Assembly (NCBI RefSeq): GCF_018342065.1 | Contig: NZ_JAFDOE010000001.1 | Span: 372,001-436,000 of the forward strand | Length of the DNA stretch: 64,000 bases | From: Citrobacter sp. FP75 | GTDB lineage: Bacteria; Pseudomonadota; Gammaproteobacteria; Enterobacterales; Enterobacteriaceae | Direction: 5' to 3' | Part shown: piece after piece, positions 37,356 to 46,466 of the stretch | Position numbering within the stretch: position 1 is the stretch's first letter | Layout: each line of letters opens with the position of its first letter | The notes under the pieces: generated by a model | The model's input: the letters and a program-made list of their open reading frames with translations, nothing else | Database searches by the model: none | Told to the model about the DNA's origin: nothing | Made by a program: the position numbers and the translations under genes

Positions 37356-39137
37356 ATGCAGGAACGGCAAGAATACGCTGAAAAGGCGCAGCAATGGTTG
37401 GCATCAGCCATCCCTCATCTCACACGCGAAAGCACGCGTCTGGACATCGGGGAAACGTCCGCACAATACCCGGCAGATATAGCCGGAATGGAGGGGTTCG
37501 CCCGTCTGCTGTGGATCCTGGCACCTCTCCTGAGCGGAGGAGAGTCGGGAGATTATCGTGAGACATTTATTCGCGGTATTCGCCACGGCTGCGATGCGGA
37601 ACATCCAGATTATTGGGGCGATCTAGTCGATAACGATCAACGCTGCGTGGAAATGGCCGCCTTTGGCGTGGCGCTGGCGCTGCCCAATACTGGGTTATGG
37701 GACGCGTTAACAGCCGATGAGCAGAACAATCTGGAGCGTTGGTTACGGCAAAGTGCTGATATCCAAATCCCGGATAATAACTGGCACTTTTTCCCGGTGT
37801 TGGTGCAGGTTGGTCTTAAATGTGTCGGGCAGCACTACGACATGATGGTCATTGATAAGCATCTGAACGCGATTGAACCATTCTGGCTCGGTAACGGCTG
37901 GTACTCCGATGGCGAAGACAAGCCACGTGATTATTATATTTCTAGCGGTTTTCATTTTTACAGCCTGCTATACAGCCATTTTATGCAGGATGTTGATCCG
38001 GAACGTTGCTTGCGCTATCGCCAGCGCGCACGTCAGTTTGCTAAAGATTACATCCACTATTTTACTCGCAACGGGAATGCCATTCCGTTTGGTCGCAGCC
38101 TGACTTATCGTTTTGTACAGGTTGCTTTCTGGAGCGCGGTAGCATTTACCGGGCTGGACATTTTTTCCACACCGATTATCAAAGGGCTGATAGTGCGCCA
38201 CCTCGACTGGTGGTTAGCGCAGCCGTTCATGAGTCCGGATGGTTTATTCACACTGGGATACACCTACCCGAATCTGGTTATGACCGAGGATTACAACAGC
38301 CCATGTTCGCCGTACTGGGCGTGCAAGGCGTTACTGATCCTGGCGCTGCCGGAGGAGAGCGCGTTCTGGCAGACTGAACCTGCTGAATTACCTGAGCTGG
38401 AGGCTGTTTATCCCATCAAGGAGGCCGGGCAATTTATTATCCATAGTGATGGCAATCGTCATGCTTCATTGCTGATGTCCGGGCAGTACGATCGCAATAA
38501 CTTCGTTAATTTCGATGCCAAGTACGGCAAATTTGCCTACTCAAGCCACTTCGGTTTTACCCTCGAACGAGGGATTTATGGCCTGAATCATGCTGCCTGC
38601 GATTCTATGCTGATGTTCAGTGAACAGGACAACTACTGGCGTGGACGTCGTAAATGTGAGGTGGTTGAAATGACGGACGCATTGATCCGAAGCGTGTGGC
38701 GTCCATGGTCAGATGTGATTGTCACGACCTGGCTGATTCCACATGAATACGGGCATGTTCGCATTCATCGTGTAGAAACGCCGAGGACGCTAAATTGTGT
38801 GGAAGGGGGGTTTGCGGTTAATCGTCACCAACTTACTCGTAACGATACTACGGAAAACCAACTGACTCTTACCGCCAGTACCGGAGTGTGTCAGATTGTT
38901 GATCTTCTTGGAAAATGCCAGCCATTGACAGTTACCACTCCGCCAAATAGCAACGTTATGTATTCATCTCCAGGCGAAATCCCTTGTCTGAGCACCACGC
39001 TCACGCCGGGTACCCACTGGCTGGCCTGCGCCATTAACGCCACGATGTTGTCGTCTCTGCCGCCTCCGGTGGCCATGGCGTTCGACAGCGTAAATCAGGT
39101 GCTGATGCTGGATTCGAAAACGCTGGAAATAAAATAA
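37356..39137 (+). CDS. DUF2264 protein, probable oligosaccharide-active enzyme
   Basis: This 593-aa protein has no signal peptide. It carries a DUF2264 domain over most of its length, predicted as an alpha/alpha toroid with a C-terminal beta-rich part. Conserved stretches include EGFARLLWILAPLLSGGE, PDNNWHFFPVLVQVGLK, YYISSGFHFYSLLYS and FGRSLTYRFVQVAFWSA. I recall that relatives have been assigned to glucuronic-acid-acting glycosidases, but this is unconfirmed. Its neighbours (importer, GH88 hydrolase) suggest cytoplasmic breakdown of a uronate-containing oligosaccharide. An upstream in-frame start at 37242 was rejected because it lacks a ribosome-binding site. Confidence 0.85.
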   Translation: MQERQEYAEKAQQWLASAIPHLTRESTRLDIGETSAQYPADIAGMEGFARLLWILAPLLSGGESGDYRETFIRGIRHGCDAEHPDYWGDLVDNDQRCVEMAAFGVALALPNTGLWDALTADEQNNLERWLRQSADIQIPDNNWHFFPVLVQVGLKCVGQHYDMMVIDKHLNAIEPFWLGNGWYSDGEDKPRDYYISSGFHFYSLLYSHFMQDVDPERCLRYRQRARQFAKDYIHYFTRNGNAIPFGRSLTYRFVQVAFWSAVAFTGLDIFSTPIIKGLIVRHLDWWLAQPFMSPDGLFTLGYTYPNLVMTEDYNSPCSPYWACKALLILALPEESAFWQTEPAELPELEAVYPIKEAGQFIIHSDGNRHASLLMSGQYDRNNFVNFDAKYGKFAYSSHFGFTLERGIYGLNHAACDSMLMFSEQDNYWRGRRKCEVVEMTDALIRSVWRPWSDVIVTTWLIPHEYGHVRIHRVETPRTLNCVEGGFAVNRHQLTRNDTTENQLTLTASTGVCQIVDLLGKCQPLTVTTPPNSNVMYSSPGEIPCLSTTLTPGTHWLACAINATMLSSLPPPVAMAFDSVNQVLMLDSKTLEIK

Positions 39138-39161
39138 CTGACGCATGTGCGGAGAAAAATA

Positions 39162-40427
39162 ATGACTAACCCTGTTCAGTCGACGCGTTCGGCATACATC
39201 AAACTCAGTCTGTTTGTTTTCTTATTTACTTTTACCTGGGCGGCTAGTTTTGGCCTCTACGCTATCTGGCTGGGAGACAAAGCCGGGTTGGATGGCGTGG
39301 AGATCGGCACGGTGTTTGCCGTTAACGGCGTTTTTGCCGTGATTATCAAACCTGTTTACGGCTACATCATGGATAAAATGGGCATGAAAAAGCACCTGCT
39401 CTATTTTGTCTGCATTGTGTCGGCCCTGATGGCACCTTTTTTTATCTGGTGTTACTTACCGCTATTACAAACCCATTTTATCAGCGGGATGGTTGTTGGC
39501 GCGCTCTTTTTCAGCCTTGGCTGGTATGCAGGCGTGGCGGCGGAAGAGTCCTATGTTGACCGCTTTAGCCGCCTGTATGACATGGAGTTTGGTCGCATTC
39601 GCATGTGGGCGGCGCTCGGTTGGGCGACTGCATCATCGTTCTCTGGTTTTCTCTATAACATTTCGCCAAAAATAAACTTTGTCATCAGTAGCGTCTCTGC
39701 ACTGTGCATGTTCGCGGTTCTGTTGACGTTGAAAGTTGATCACTTTGGTCAGGAGGAAAATGACGTCCTGTCAAAAGAGAAGATCGTAATTGGCGATGTG
39801 TTCGAACTGCTGCGTAATAAAAAGTTCTGGACCTTTGCGCTGTATATCGCGGGGGTAGCGTGGATGATGTTTATCGCCGAGCAGCAATTCTCTCGTTATT
39901 TCGTCACCTTCTTTAGCACCAAAGAAGAAGGCAACGCCATGTTTGGCTATATGAGTACCGCACAGTCTGCCGCTGAGTTTTTCGGCATGATGCTGGTGCC
40001 TGCCATTATCAACCGTATTGGCGCCAAGCAGGGGATGATCCTGACAGGACTGGTAATTAGTTTGCGTCTTATTATTTCTGGTTTAACCAACGACCCACTA
40101 ATTATCTGTTTGGTCAAACCGCTATACGGAATTGAAATTGCGTTGATCCTGGTTTCGGTCTTTAAATACATCGCCGAGCATTTCGACAAACGCGTTAACG
40201 CCACGATGTACCTGCTGGGCTATCAGGCAATGATTTACGTCGGTTCCATCGTCGTTGCGCCACCTGCGGGCTACGCCTATCAAACAATCGGTTTTGAACA
40301 CACCTATCTGATTATGGGGGTGATTGCGCTGGTGTTTACCGGAATATCTGCCATCACTCTGTCCACTTGTTATCAGCATAAAAAAGCCGTCATTATTTCG
40401 CCCCAGGGGCAAAAAGCTATTCACTAA
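39162..40427 (+). CDS. LacY/RafB-type oligosaccharide:H+ symporter (MFS)
   Basis: This 421-aa permease has 12 hydrophobic segments. The N-terminus FVFLFTFTWAASFGLYAIWL and the conserved GTVFAVNGVFAVIIKPVYGYI, with DKMG between helices 2 and 3, are typical of the oligosaccharide:H+ symporter family (LacY, RafB, CscB). GRIRMWAALGWA is a second family motif. It should import the di- or oligosaccharide that crosses the outer membrane through the KdgM-type porin. The ATG at 39162 has GGAG upstream; an in-frame GTG at 39147 contains that site and was rejected. Confidence 0.9.
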   Translation: MTNPVQSTRSAYIKLSLFVFLFTFTWAASFGLYAIWLGDKAGLDGVEIGTVFAVNGVFAVIIKPVYGYIMDKMGMKKHLLYFVCIVSALMAPFFIWCYLPLLQTHFISGMVVGALFFSLGWYAGVAAEESYVDRFSRLYDMEFGRIRMWAALGWATASSFSGFLYNISPKINFVISSVSALCMFAVLLTLKVDHFGQEENDVLSKEKIVIGDVFELLRNKKFWTFALYIAGVAWMMFIAEQQFSRYFVTFFSTKEEGNAMFGYMSTAQSAAEFFGMMLVPAIINRIGAKQGMILTGLVISLRLIISGLTNDPLIICLVKPLYGIEIALILVSVFKYIAEHFDKRVNATMYLLGYQAMIYVGSIVVAPPAGYAYQTIGFEHTYLIMGVIALVFTGISAITLSTCYQHKKAVIISPQGQKAIH

Positions 40428-40448
40428 AGCAGAGAAAACGAGAGAATT

Positions 40449-41639
40449 ATGTCTGAGTTTATCCGTAAAGAATCAATTGCCCATTATGCCTTCCGCCCTG
40501 GAGAAAGGGCTGGCATTGCGCTGAAAATTCGAGAAGCGATGCCGGTAATTTTAAATGCTATCGACCGTAACAGCATTTATTTTGGTCAGCGTTTTCCTGA
40601 CGCTGCCTGTAAAAATGGTGTGTATCCAATAATCGATAATCAGGAATGGACGACCAGTTTTTGGACCGGACAACTGTGGCTGGCCTGGGAATGGACGGGA
40701 AAGTCGGCGTACCGTGTGCTTGCGGAACAGCACGTTCATTCGTTTGGCGAGCGCATCGCCACGCGTGATTGCACAAATCATCATGACCTGGGTTTTTTGT
40801 ACAGCCTTTCTTGTATTGCCGCCAATAAACTGACCGGCGACCGAAAGGCGAAGTATATCGCGCAGCAGGCGGCGGAAGTGCTAATGGAGCGTTATCACGA
40901 TAAATGCGGCATTATTCAGGCATGGGGTGAACTGGATAATCCCGAGCAGCAGGGCAGGATGATCATCGACTGCAATATGAATCTGCCGCTGTTGTATCAG
41001 GCAAGCGAATCAACCGGCGATCCGCGCTATGCCGAGGCGGCAAAGACGCATATTGAGCAGGCCAGGCGCTATATTGTGCGTGAAGATGGCTCGACGTTTC
41101 ACACATATTACATGGATGTTGGCAGTGGTGAACCTCGATTCGGCAATACTCATCAGGGGTTTTCCGACGATTCCTGCTGGTCACGTGGACAGGCTTGGGG
41201 CGTGTACGGCTTCCTGCTGAACTACCTCTATACCGGTGATGAAAAACTGCTGGAACTGAGCCAGACGCTGGCGAACTATTTTATTAATCGTCTGCCGGAG
41301 GATCTAATTTGCTACTGGGATCTGACGCTGACCGATCCTAATAGTGAAAAGGATAGCTCTGCCAGCGCGATCCTCGCCTGCGCGTTGCTGGAGTTGGTGA
41401 AACAATTGCCAGTGACGCATCCAGACCGTGAAAGCTACGAAACTCTGGCATTGCGAATGATTGAGCGGATGCTTGATAACTATCTCAATACTACGCATAA
41501 AGCAGGTGAAGGATTATTAAAGCACTCTGTTTATTATTTTAAAGGCAATGTCGGTGTGGATGAATGTTGTGCCTGGGGGGATTATTTCCTGATGGAAGCA
41601 CTCGCTCGGGCAACATCCTGCTGGAATAGTTACTGGTAA
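40449..41639 (+). CDS. Glycoside hydrolase family 88, unsaturated glucuronyl hydrolase
   Basis: This 396-aa alpha/alpha-barrel enzyme has no signal peptide. Family blocks are NQEWTTSFWTGQLWLAWEW, HHDLGFLYS (Asp 113), IIDCNMNLPLLY (Asp 174), WSRGQAWGVYG and DSSASAILACALLEL. The 61-residue spacing of Asp 113 and Asp 174 equals that of the catalytic Asp 88/Asp 149 pair of the Bacillus sp. GL1 enzyme. Such enzymes hydrate the double bond of the 4,5-unsaturated uronic acid left by polysaccharide lyases and so release it. No lyase or sulfatase is encoded nearby. Confidence 0.93.
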   Translation: MSEFIRKESIAHYAFRPGERAGIALKIREAMPVILNAIDRNSIYFGQRFPDAACKNGVYPIIDNQEWTTSFWTGQLWLAWEWTGKSAYRVLAEQHVHSFGERIATRDCTNHHDLGFLYSLSCIAANKLTGDRKAKYIAQQAAEVLMERYHDKCGIIQAWGELDNPEQQGRMIIDCNMNLPLLYQASESTGDPRYAEAAKTHIEQARRYIVREDGSTFHTYYMDVGSGEPRFGNTHQGFSDDSCWSRGQAWGVYGFLLNYLYTGDEKLLELSQTLANYFINRLPEDLICYWDLTLTDPNSEKDSSASAILACALLELVKQLPVTHPDRESYETLALRMIERMLDNYLNTTHKAGEGLLKHSVYYFKGNVGVDECCAWGDYFLMEALARATSCWNSYW

Positions 41640-41719
41640 TATCCCGCTCCCCCAGTTAGATGAATATGCTATTGATTTAGCAGGGGGAGGTTTTATCTTT
41701 GTACGGCGAGGAAAATATA

Positions 41720-42508
41720 ATGAAAAGCACTAATATTAATACAGCCATATTAATGGCCGCACTGATCATGCCTACAGCTAGCGTTTTGGCTGCGGAAAAT
41801 AATACGGCAACAGCTCCTCAGATAAAATCAACACCCTTTACGACAGTTTATTTTGCGCCACGTACGCAGTACCGTACAGCCAGTAAAGGCTTTCTGCAGA
41901 GATTAATGTTGACTGGCGTGGTGCAGGATCATGACTCTATTTTTAGCAAAATGTACTGGAGTTTTGAAACCGATGCCGACCTTGGTAAAAATATGGATCA
42001 GTGGAAAAGCAGCTACCAGGAAGCCGAGTTTAATAAGCCTTTTGCGCTGGGTAAGAGTGACTTCTGGCTTGAGCCTGGCGTGGTGTTTCACTGGGAATCT
42101 GCCGGTTCACGCGTCGATCCTTATATTGGTATTGGCTATCATTTTGACCCAACGCTGGGGGCCGTATTACGCTACCGTTATAATCACCAAAATCATGACA
42201 GCGAAACATTGCAGGGTGACTGGGATGACTCCTCGGAACATCGCGTTGATATTTATTTAACCAAATATTTTACACCAAATTTCTGGGTGCAATATAACCC
42301 TACGTATTACAGTAAAACGCATGGCGATAAATTTGAGTATGCTAATGGTAAGAATCATACGCTACAGAATAACGTTGTTTTTAACTTCCATATTACACCA
42401 CGATTTTATCCATTTTTTGAATTAGGCTATCTGGATAAATACAAGGATGGTGATGATACTAAAAATGAATATCAAATCAGGGTTGGGTTTAAATATAATT
42501 TAAACTAA
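41720..42508 (+). CDS. KdgM-family oligogalacturonate-type porin
   Basis: This 262-aa protein has a signal peptide (MKSTNINTAILMAALIMPTA, probable cleavage after SVLA near 25). It is followed by a small beta-barrel rich in aromatic strands with the KdgM pattern: VDPYIGIGYHFDPTLGAVLRY, then WDDSSEHRVDIYLTKYF, ending RVGFKYNLN. KdgM-type channels admit acidic oligosaccharides. The gene is visibly AT-richer than its neighbours. The start at 41720 follows GCGAGGAAA; an earlier in-frame start would disrupt the signal peptide. It probably feeds the symporter encoded two genes upstream. Confidence 0.88.
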   Translation: MKSTNINTAILMAALIMPTASVLAAENNTATAPQIKSTPFTTVYFAPRTQYRTASKGFLQRLMLTGVVQDHDSIFSKMYWSFETDADLGKNMDQWKSSYQEAEFNKPFALGKSDFWLEPGVVFHWESAGSRVDPYIGIGYHFDPTLGAVLRYRYNHQNHDSETLQGDWDDSSEHRVDIYLTKYFTPNFWVQYNPTYYSKTHGDKFEYANGKNHTLQNNVVFNFHITPRFYPFFELGYLDKYKDGDDTKNEYQIRVGFKYNLN

Positions 42509-42515
42509 TCCCGGT

Positions 42516-43565
42516 TTACGATGGGAATTGTTTTTGCGCGTGCGCCGAAATAAACCGCGCAACCGCCGGACCCGTCAATAAAATACTGAATAGCCGCAGG
42601 GTTTGCATCGCCATGATCAGCGCCATATCGGCGTGACTTCCTGCGGCAATCACCGCAACAGAATCTACCCCTCCAGGACTGGTTGCCAGGTAGGCAGTGA
42701 GAAAATCGATCTGCATATAATGCGCCAGTCCCCATGCCATGGCGGCGCAGATAGCCATCAGTGAAAAAATCGACAGCAGGATCTGCGGCAACGGACGCAG
42801 CGCTATTAAAAATATCTGTTTGTCAAAACCCAGACCGATTTGCCATCCGATGGCCATATACGCTATCGCCAGCAGCCATTCCGGCAGTTCAATCACCATC
42901 ACACCGCCCGCGTTCAGCAATGCGCCTGCCACCATCGGCAGCAGCATCACGCCCGAGGGAATGCGCAGTAATCGCCCGGCAGTCCCAGCAACGGCAGCCA
43001 GTAAAATGGTGCTGAACAGGTGACTGCTCAGTGGCGGAAACCAGACGATTTGTTCGCTGACCGTTTGGGCCTGGTCGCCCATTACCAGCCGGGTCACCAG
43101 CGCCGCCGCGCCGACCACCAACAGTACGCGCAGATACTGCATAAACGCCACCAGACGAATGTCGGCACCATAATCCTGCGCCATCGCAACCATTGCCGCG
43201 GCACCGCCAGGTGATGAGCCCCATGCGCCGGTATTTCCCGGTAGATTACTGTAGCGAACCAGCAGCCAGCCTATCACTGCGCTGCTGATGAGAGTCGCCA
43301 ACAGGATGACGATGACCATCGGCCAGTGTGCTGCCAGCGTAGTAAAAATGGAGCCCGTGAGGTTTTGCGCAATCATGCAACCGAGAATGGCCTGTGCGGC
43401 AAGAAACGTACAGCGGGGAGGATGCAGCGAGATGCCGCGCAAACTGAAAATAATGCCGACGATCATTGACCCGAGCAGTAAGGGGCCTGGGAGATGGACA
43501 AACAGCAAGAGCAGGGAAAGCAGGAGCGATAGCAGAAATAACAGGCTCCACTGCAAAACGGGCAT
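42516..43565 (-). CDS. abrB: AbrB-family membrane protein
   Basis: This 349-aa integral membrane protein shows the duplicated AbrB repeat: AAQAILGCMIAQNLTGSIF in the first half and YMAIGWQIGLGFDKQIF in the second, each followed by a PGG motif (SSPGGAAAMVAMAQD and TSPGGVDSVAVIAAGS). The E. coli homologue is named as a putative regulator of aidB, but the fold looks like a transporter; the true role is not known. It converges on the porin gene with a 7-bp gap. The ybgOPQD fimbrial genes found next to it in E. coli K-12 are absent. Confidence 0.92.
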   Translation of the reverse strand: MPVLQWSLLFLLSLLLSLLLLFVHLPGPLLLGSMIVGIIFSLRGISLHPPRCTFLAAQAILGCMIAQNLTGSIFTTLAAHWPMVIVILLATLISSAVIGWLLVRYSNLPGNTGAWGSSPGGAAAMVAMAQDYGADIRLVAFMQYLRVLLVVGAAALVTRLVMGDQAQTVSEQIVWFPPLSSHLFSTILLAAVAGTAGRLLRIPSGVMLLPMVAGALLNAGGVMVIELPEWLLAIAYMAIGWQIGLGFDKQIFLIALRPLPQILLSIFSLMAICAAMAWGLAHYMQIDFLTAYLATSPGGVDSVAVIAAGSHADMALIMAMQTLRLFSILLTGPAVARFISAHAQKQFPS

Positions 43566-43651
43566 CCCATGCTCCTGAGTGAAATGAGGGAAATCTCAGT
43601 AAATCATAGAGAAAGCGCGACGAGAATAAAATAATATGGATCAAGAAAAAC

Positions 43652-43734
43652 GGGCCGGATACGAGCATTAACGCCTTATCCGGCCAGGAAGAGTAATGGC
43701 TTTAGGCCGGACAGGCGCTGGCACTATCCGGCAG
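43652..43734. repeat. REP/BIME cluster between abrB and gltA
   Basis: Alternating GGGCCGGAT..., CCTTATCCGGCC, TAGGCCGGACAGGCG and ATCCGGCAG units form inverted REP pairs in the 176-bp space downstream of gltA. Confidence 0.8.
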
Positions 43735-43741
43735 ACAGTTA

Positions 43742-45025
43742 TTAACGCTTAATATCAGACTTATAATCGCGTTTGTCGTAGCCGGTGTACAGCTGACGCG
43801 GACGCGCGATTTTCATGCCGTCGGTGTGCATTTCGTTCCAGTGTGCAATCCAGCCAACGGTACGCGCCATGGCGAAGATGACGGTAAACATGGAAGACGG
43901 AATGCCCATCGCTTTCAGAATGATGCCGGAATAGAAGTCGACGTTCGGGTACAGTTTCTTCTCAATGAAGTACGGGTCGTTCAACGCGATGTGCTCAAGC
44001 TCCATCGCCACTTCCAGCAGATCATCTTTAGAACCCAGTTCTTTCAGCACTTCGTGGCAGGTTTCACGCATCACGGTGGCGCGCGGGTCATAGTTTTTGT
44101 AAACACGGTGACCAAAGCCCATCAGGCGGAAAGAATCATTCTTGTCTTTCGCGCGGCGAACAAATTCCGGAATATGTTTAACCGAGCTGATTTCTTCCAG
44201 CATTTTCAGCGCAGCTTCGTTTGCGCCGCCATGTGCTGGTCCCCACAGGGAAGCGATACCGGCCGCGATACAGGCAAACGGGTTTGCGCCAGAAGAGCCC
44301 GCGGTACGTACGGTCGAGGTTGAGGCGTTCTGTTCGTGGTCGGCGTGCAGGATCAGGATCCTGTCCATTGCGCGTTCCAGGATCGGATTCACTTCATACT
44401 TTTCGCACGGCGTAGAGAACATCATGTTCAGGAAGTTACCGGCATAAGAAAGATCGTTACGCGGGTAAACAAACGGCTGACCGATGGAATATTTGTAGCA
44501 CATCGCAGCCATGGTCGGCATTTTGGACAGCAGACGGAAGGCGGCGATTTCGCGGTGACGTGAGTTATTGACATCCAGCGAGTCGTGATAGAACGCTGCC
44601 AGCGCACCGGTGACACCGCACATCACGGCCATCGGGTGGGAGTCGCGGCGGAAACCGTGAAACAGACGTGTGATCTGCTCGTGGATCATTGTATGGCGAG
44701 TGACTGTGGTTTTAAACTCGTCGTACTCTTTCTGCGTGGGTTTTTCGCCGTACAGCAGGATATAACACACTTCAAGATAGTTGGATTCGGTTGCCAACTG
44801 GTCAATCGGGAAGCCGCGATGTAGCAAAATACCTTCGTCACCGTCGATGAACGTAATTTTGGATTCGCAGGATGCGGTAGAGGTGAAACCTGGGTCAAAA
44901 GTAAACATGCCTTTTGAGCCAAGGCTACGAATATCAATAACGTCCTGACCGAGCGTACCTTTCAGCACATCCAGTTCAATAGCAGTATCACCGTTTAGAG
45001 TGAGCTTTGCTTTAGTATCAGCCAT
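43742..45025 (-). CDS. gltA: Citrate synthase (type II)
   Basis: This 427-aa hexameric NADH-sensitive enzyme condenses oxaloacetate and acetyl-CoA in the TCA cycle. The active-site His in [15 protein letters not shown] (about 264) and the segment [14 protein letters not shown] (His about 305-306) are intact, with the catalytic Asp near 362 in YPNVDFYSG. Divergent from sdhCDAB over a 710-bp control region, as in other enterics. Confidence 0.98.
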   Translation of the reverse strand: MADTKAKLTLNGDTAIELDVLKGTLGQDVIDIRSLGSKGMFTFDPGFTSTASCESKITFIDGDEGILLHRGFPIDQLATESNYLEVCYILLYGEKPTQKEYDEFKTTVTRHTMIHEQITRLFHGFRRDSHPMAVMCGVTGALAAFYHDSLDVNNSRHREIAAFRLLSKMPTMAAMCYKYSIGQPFVYPRNDLSYAGNFLNMMFSTPCEKYEVNPILERAMDRILILHADHEQNASTSTVRTAGSSGANPFACIAAGIASLWGPAHGGANEAALKMLEEISSVKHIPEFVRRAKDKNDSFRLMGFGHRVYKNYDPRATVMRETCHEVLKELGSKDDLLEVAMELEHIALNDPYFIEKKLYPNVDFYSGIILKAMGIPSSMFTVIFAMARTVGWIAHWNEMHTDGMKIARPRQLYTGYDKRDYKSDIKR

Positions 45026-45423
45026 TTACGGTCTCCTTAGCGCCTTATTGCTTAAGACTACTCAGGTGAGATCTGCTTCAACTCATCAATTAACCGTTAC
45101 CAGTTTGTTATTCGGCTCGTCGCTCTGCGAAAGAGGAGAAAACCAGGGTACAGAGCAATGGGCGCTTGCAGGTAAATCAGTTAACTCATGGTGAATTAGC
45201 AACAAATCAACAACTTAGCAATCCGAATTATTAAACCTGTCTACACTAATAACTGTACTGAATTTATTGGTCAACCTTTTCACACTGTTACATAACTTAC
45301 TCATCGGTGAAAGAGTGACCCCATAACTTTTACGCATTATATGCTTTTTCTGGTGTCGTTTGTAACAAGTTTGTTTAATGATTGTCAAATCAGATGATTA
45401 AAAATTAAAATAATGTTGTTATC

Positions 45424-45437
45424 GTGACCTATGTCAC
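45424..45437. promoter_or_regulatory. CRP-cAMP site upstream of sdhC
   Basis: GTGA-CCTATG-TCAC is a perfect dyad, centred about 80 bp upstream of the probable sdhC transcription start. Confidence 0.65.
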
Positions 45438-45475
45438 TGTTCGGGATAAAACCCGACAAACTATATGTAGGTTAA

Positions 45476-45504
45476 TTGTAATGATTTTGTGAACGTCCTA
45501 TACT
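45476..45504 (+). promoter_or_regulatory. sdhC promoter (-35 and -10)
   Basis: TTGTAA (45476-45481) and TATACT (45499-45504) are separated by exactly 17 bp. This matches the sdhC promoter layout of E. coli. Confidence 0.75.
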
Positions 45505-45735
45505 GCCGCCAGGTCTCCGGAATACCCTGCAATCCCGAGCCAACCAGCGTTGTAACGTGTCGTTTTAGCAACTGGAAGCAGTGTTTTATATGACGCGTAG
45601 TTATAGTAAGGACGCTGTCTGACCCGCACGCAGACCGGAGGAAGGAAACCCCGTCGTCTTTCAGGCAACAGGAGTCTTCATCTTCTGTACCCGAAGTCCA
45701 AAGGGAATAATAAGAACAGCATGTGGGCGTTATTC

Positions 45736-46125
45736 ATGATAAGAAATGTGAAAAAACAAAGACCTGTCAATCTGGATCTGCAAACGATTCGGTTCCCAAT
45801 CACGGCGATAGCGTCCATTCTCCATCGCGTATCTGGAGTGATCACCTTCGTGGCGGTCGGGATACTGTTGTGGTTATTGGGTACCAGCCTTTCCTCCCCT
45901 GAAGGTTTCCTCGCGGCATCTTCCATTATGAATAACTTCTTTGTGGAGTTCATTCTGTGGGGAATTCTGGTCGCGCTGGCCTATCACGCCGTCATGGGCA
46001 TTCGCCATCTGTTGATGGATTTTGGCTACATCGAAGAAACCCTCGAAGCAGGGACGCGTTCTGCCAAAATTTCTTTTGTTATCATTGTCGTGCTTTCACT
46101 TCTCGCAGGAGTCCTCGTATGGTAA
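45736..46125 (+). CDS. sdhC: Succinate dehydrogenase cytochrome b556 subunit
   Basis: This 129-aa membrane anchor has three helices. It begins [21 protein letters not shown]. The segment [10 protein letters not shown] includes the conserved Ser and Arg of the quinone site, and His in [16 protein letters not shown] (about 84) is the expected haem ligand. An in-frame ATG five codons earlier (45721) is possible, but the 45736 start gives the characterised N-terminus. The stop overlaps sdhD. Confidence 0.95.
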   Translation: MIRNVKKQRPVNLDLQTIRFPITAIASILHRVSGVITFVAVGILLWLLGTSLSSPEGFLAASSIMNNFFVEFILWGILVALAYHAVMGIRHLLMDFGYIEETLEAGTRSAKISFVIIVVLSLLAGVLVW

Positions 46126-46466
46126 GCAACGCCTCCGCATTAGGACGCAACGGCGTACATGACTTCATTCTGGTCCGTGCTACCGCTATCGTTCTGACGT
46201 TATACATCATCTATATGGTCGGCTTCTTCGCCACCAGTGGCGATCTGACCTGGGAAATCTGGACCGGTTTCTTCTCATCGGCATTCACCAAAGTCTTCAC
46301 CCTGCTGGCACTGTTTTCTATCTTGATTCATGCCTGGATTGGCATGTGGCAGGTGTTGACCGACTACGTTAAACCACTGGCCGTGCGCCTGATTCTGCAA
46401 CTGGCTATCGTCGTTGCACTGGTGGTTTACGTCATTTATGGATTCGTTGTGGTGTGGGGTGTGTAA
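46119..46466 (+). CDS. sdhD: Succinate dehydrogenase membrane anchor subunit D
   Basis: This 115-aa protein has three membrane helices and begins [18 protein letters not shown]. It has the haem/quinone-site region [15 protein letters not shown], including the Tyr of the quinone pocket. It starts inside the end of sdhC (ATGGTAA) and ends in TAATG shared with sdhA, so all three are translationally coupled. Confidence 0.95.
   Translation: MVSNASALGRNGVHDFILVRATAIVLTLYIIYMVGFFATSGDLTWEIWTGFFSSAFTKVFTLLALFSILIHAWIGMWQVLTDYVKPLAVRLILQLAIVVALVVYVIYGFVVVWGV

Larger units (their letters stand above)
45026..45735. promoter_or_regulatory. gltA-sdhC divergent regulatory region
   Basis: The 710-bp gap between two TCA operons contains no ORF I can support. 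It is AT-rich near the middle and holds gltA promoters on the left and the sdhC promoter and long leader on the right. GTTAATT-rich stretches around 45469-45482 resemble ArcA-P sites, which repress both operons anaerobically in E. coli. The sdhC leader (about 45510-45735) is long enough for sRNA control (RyhB and Spot 42 act there in E. coli), but I could not place those sites. Confidence 0.6.
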
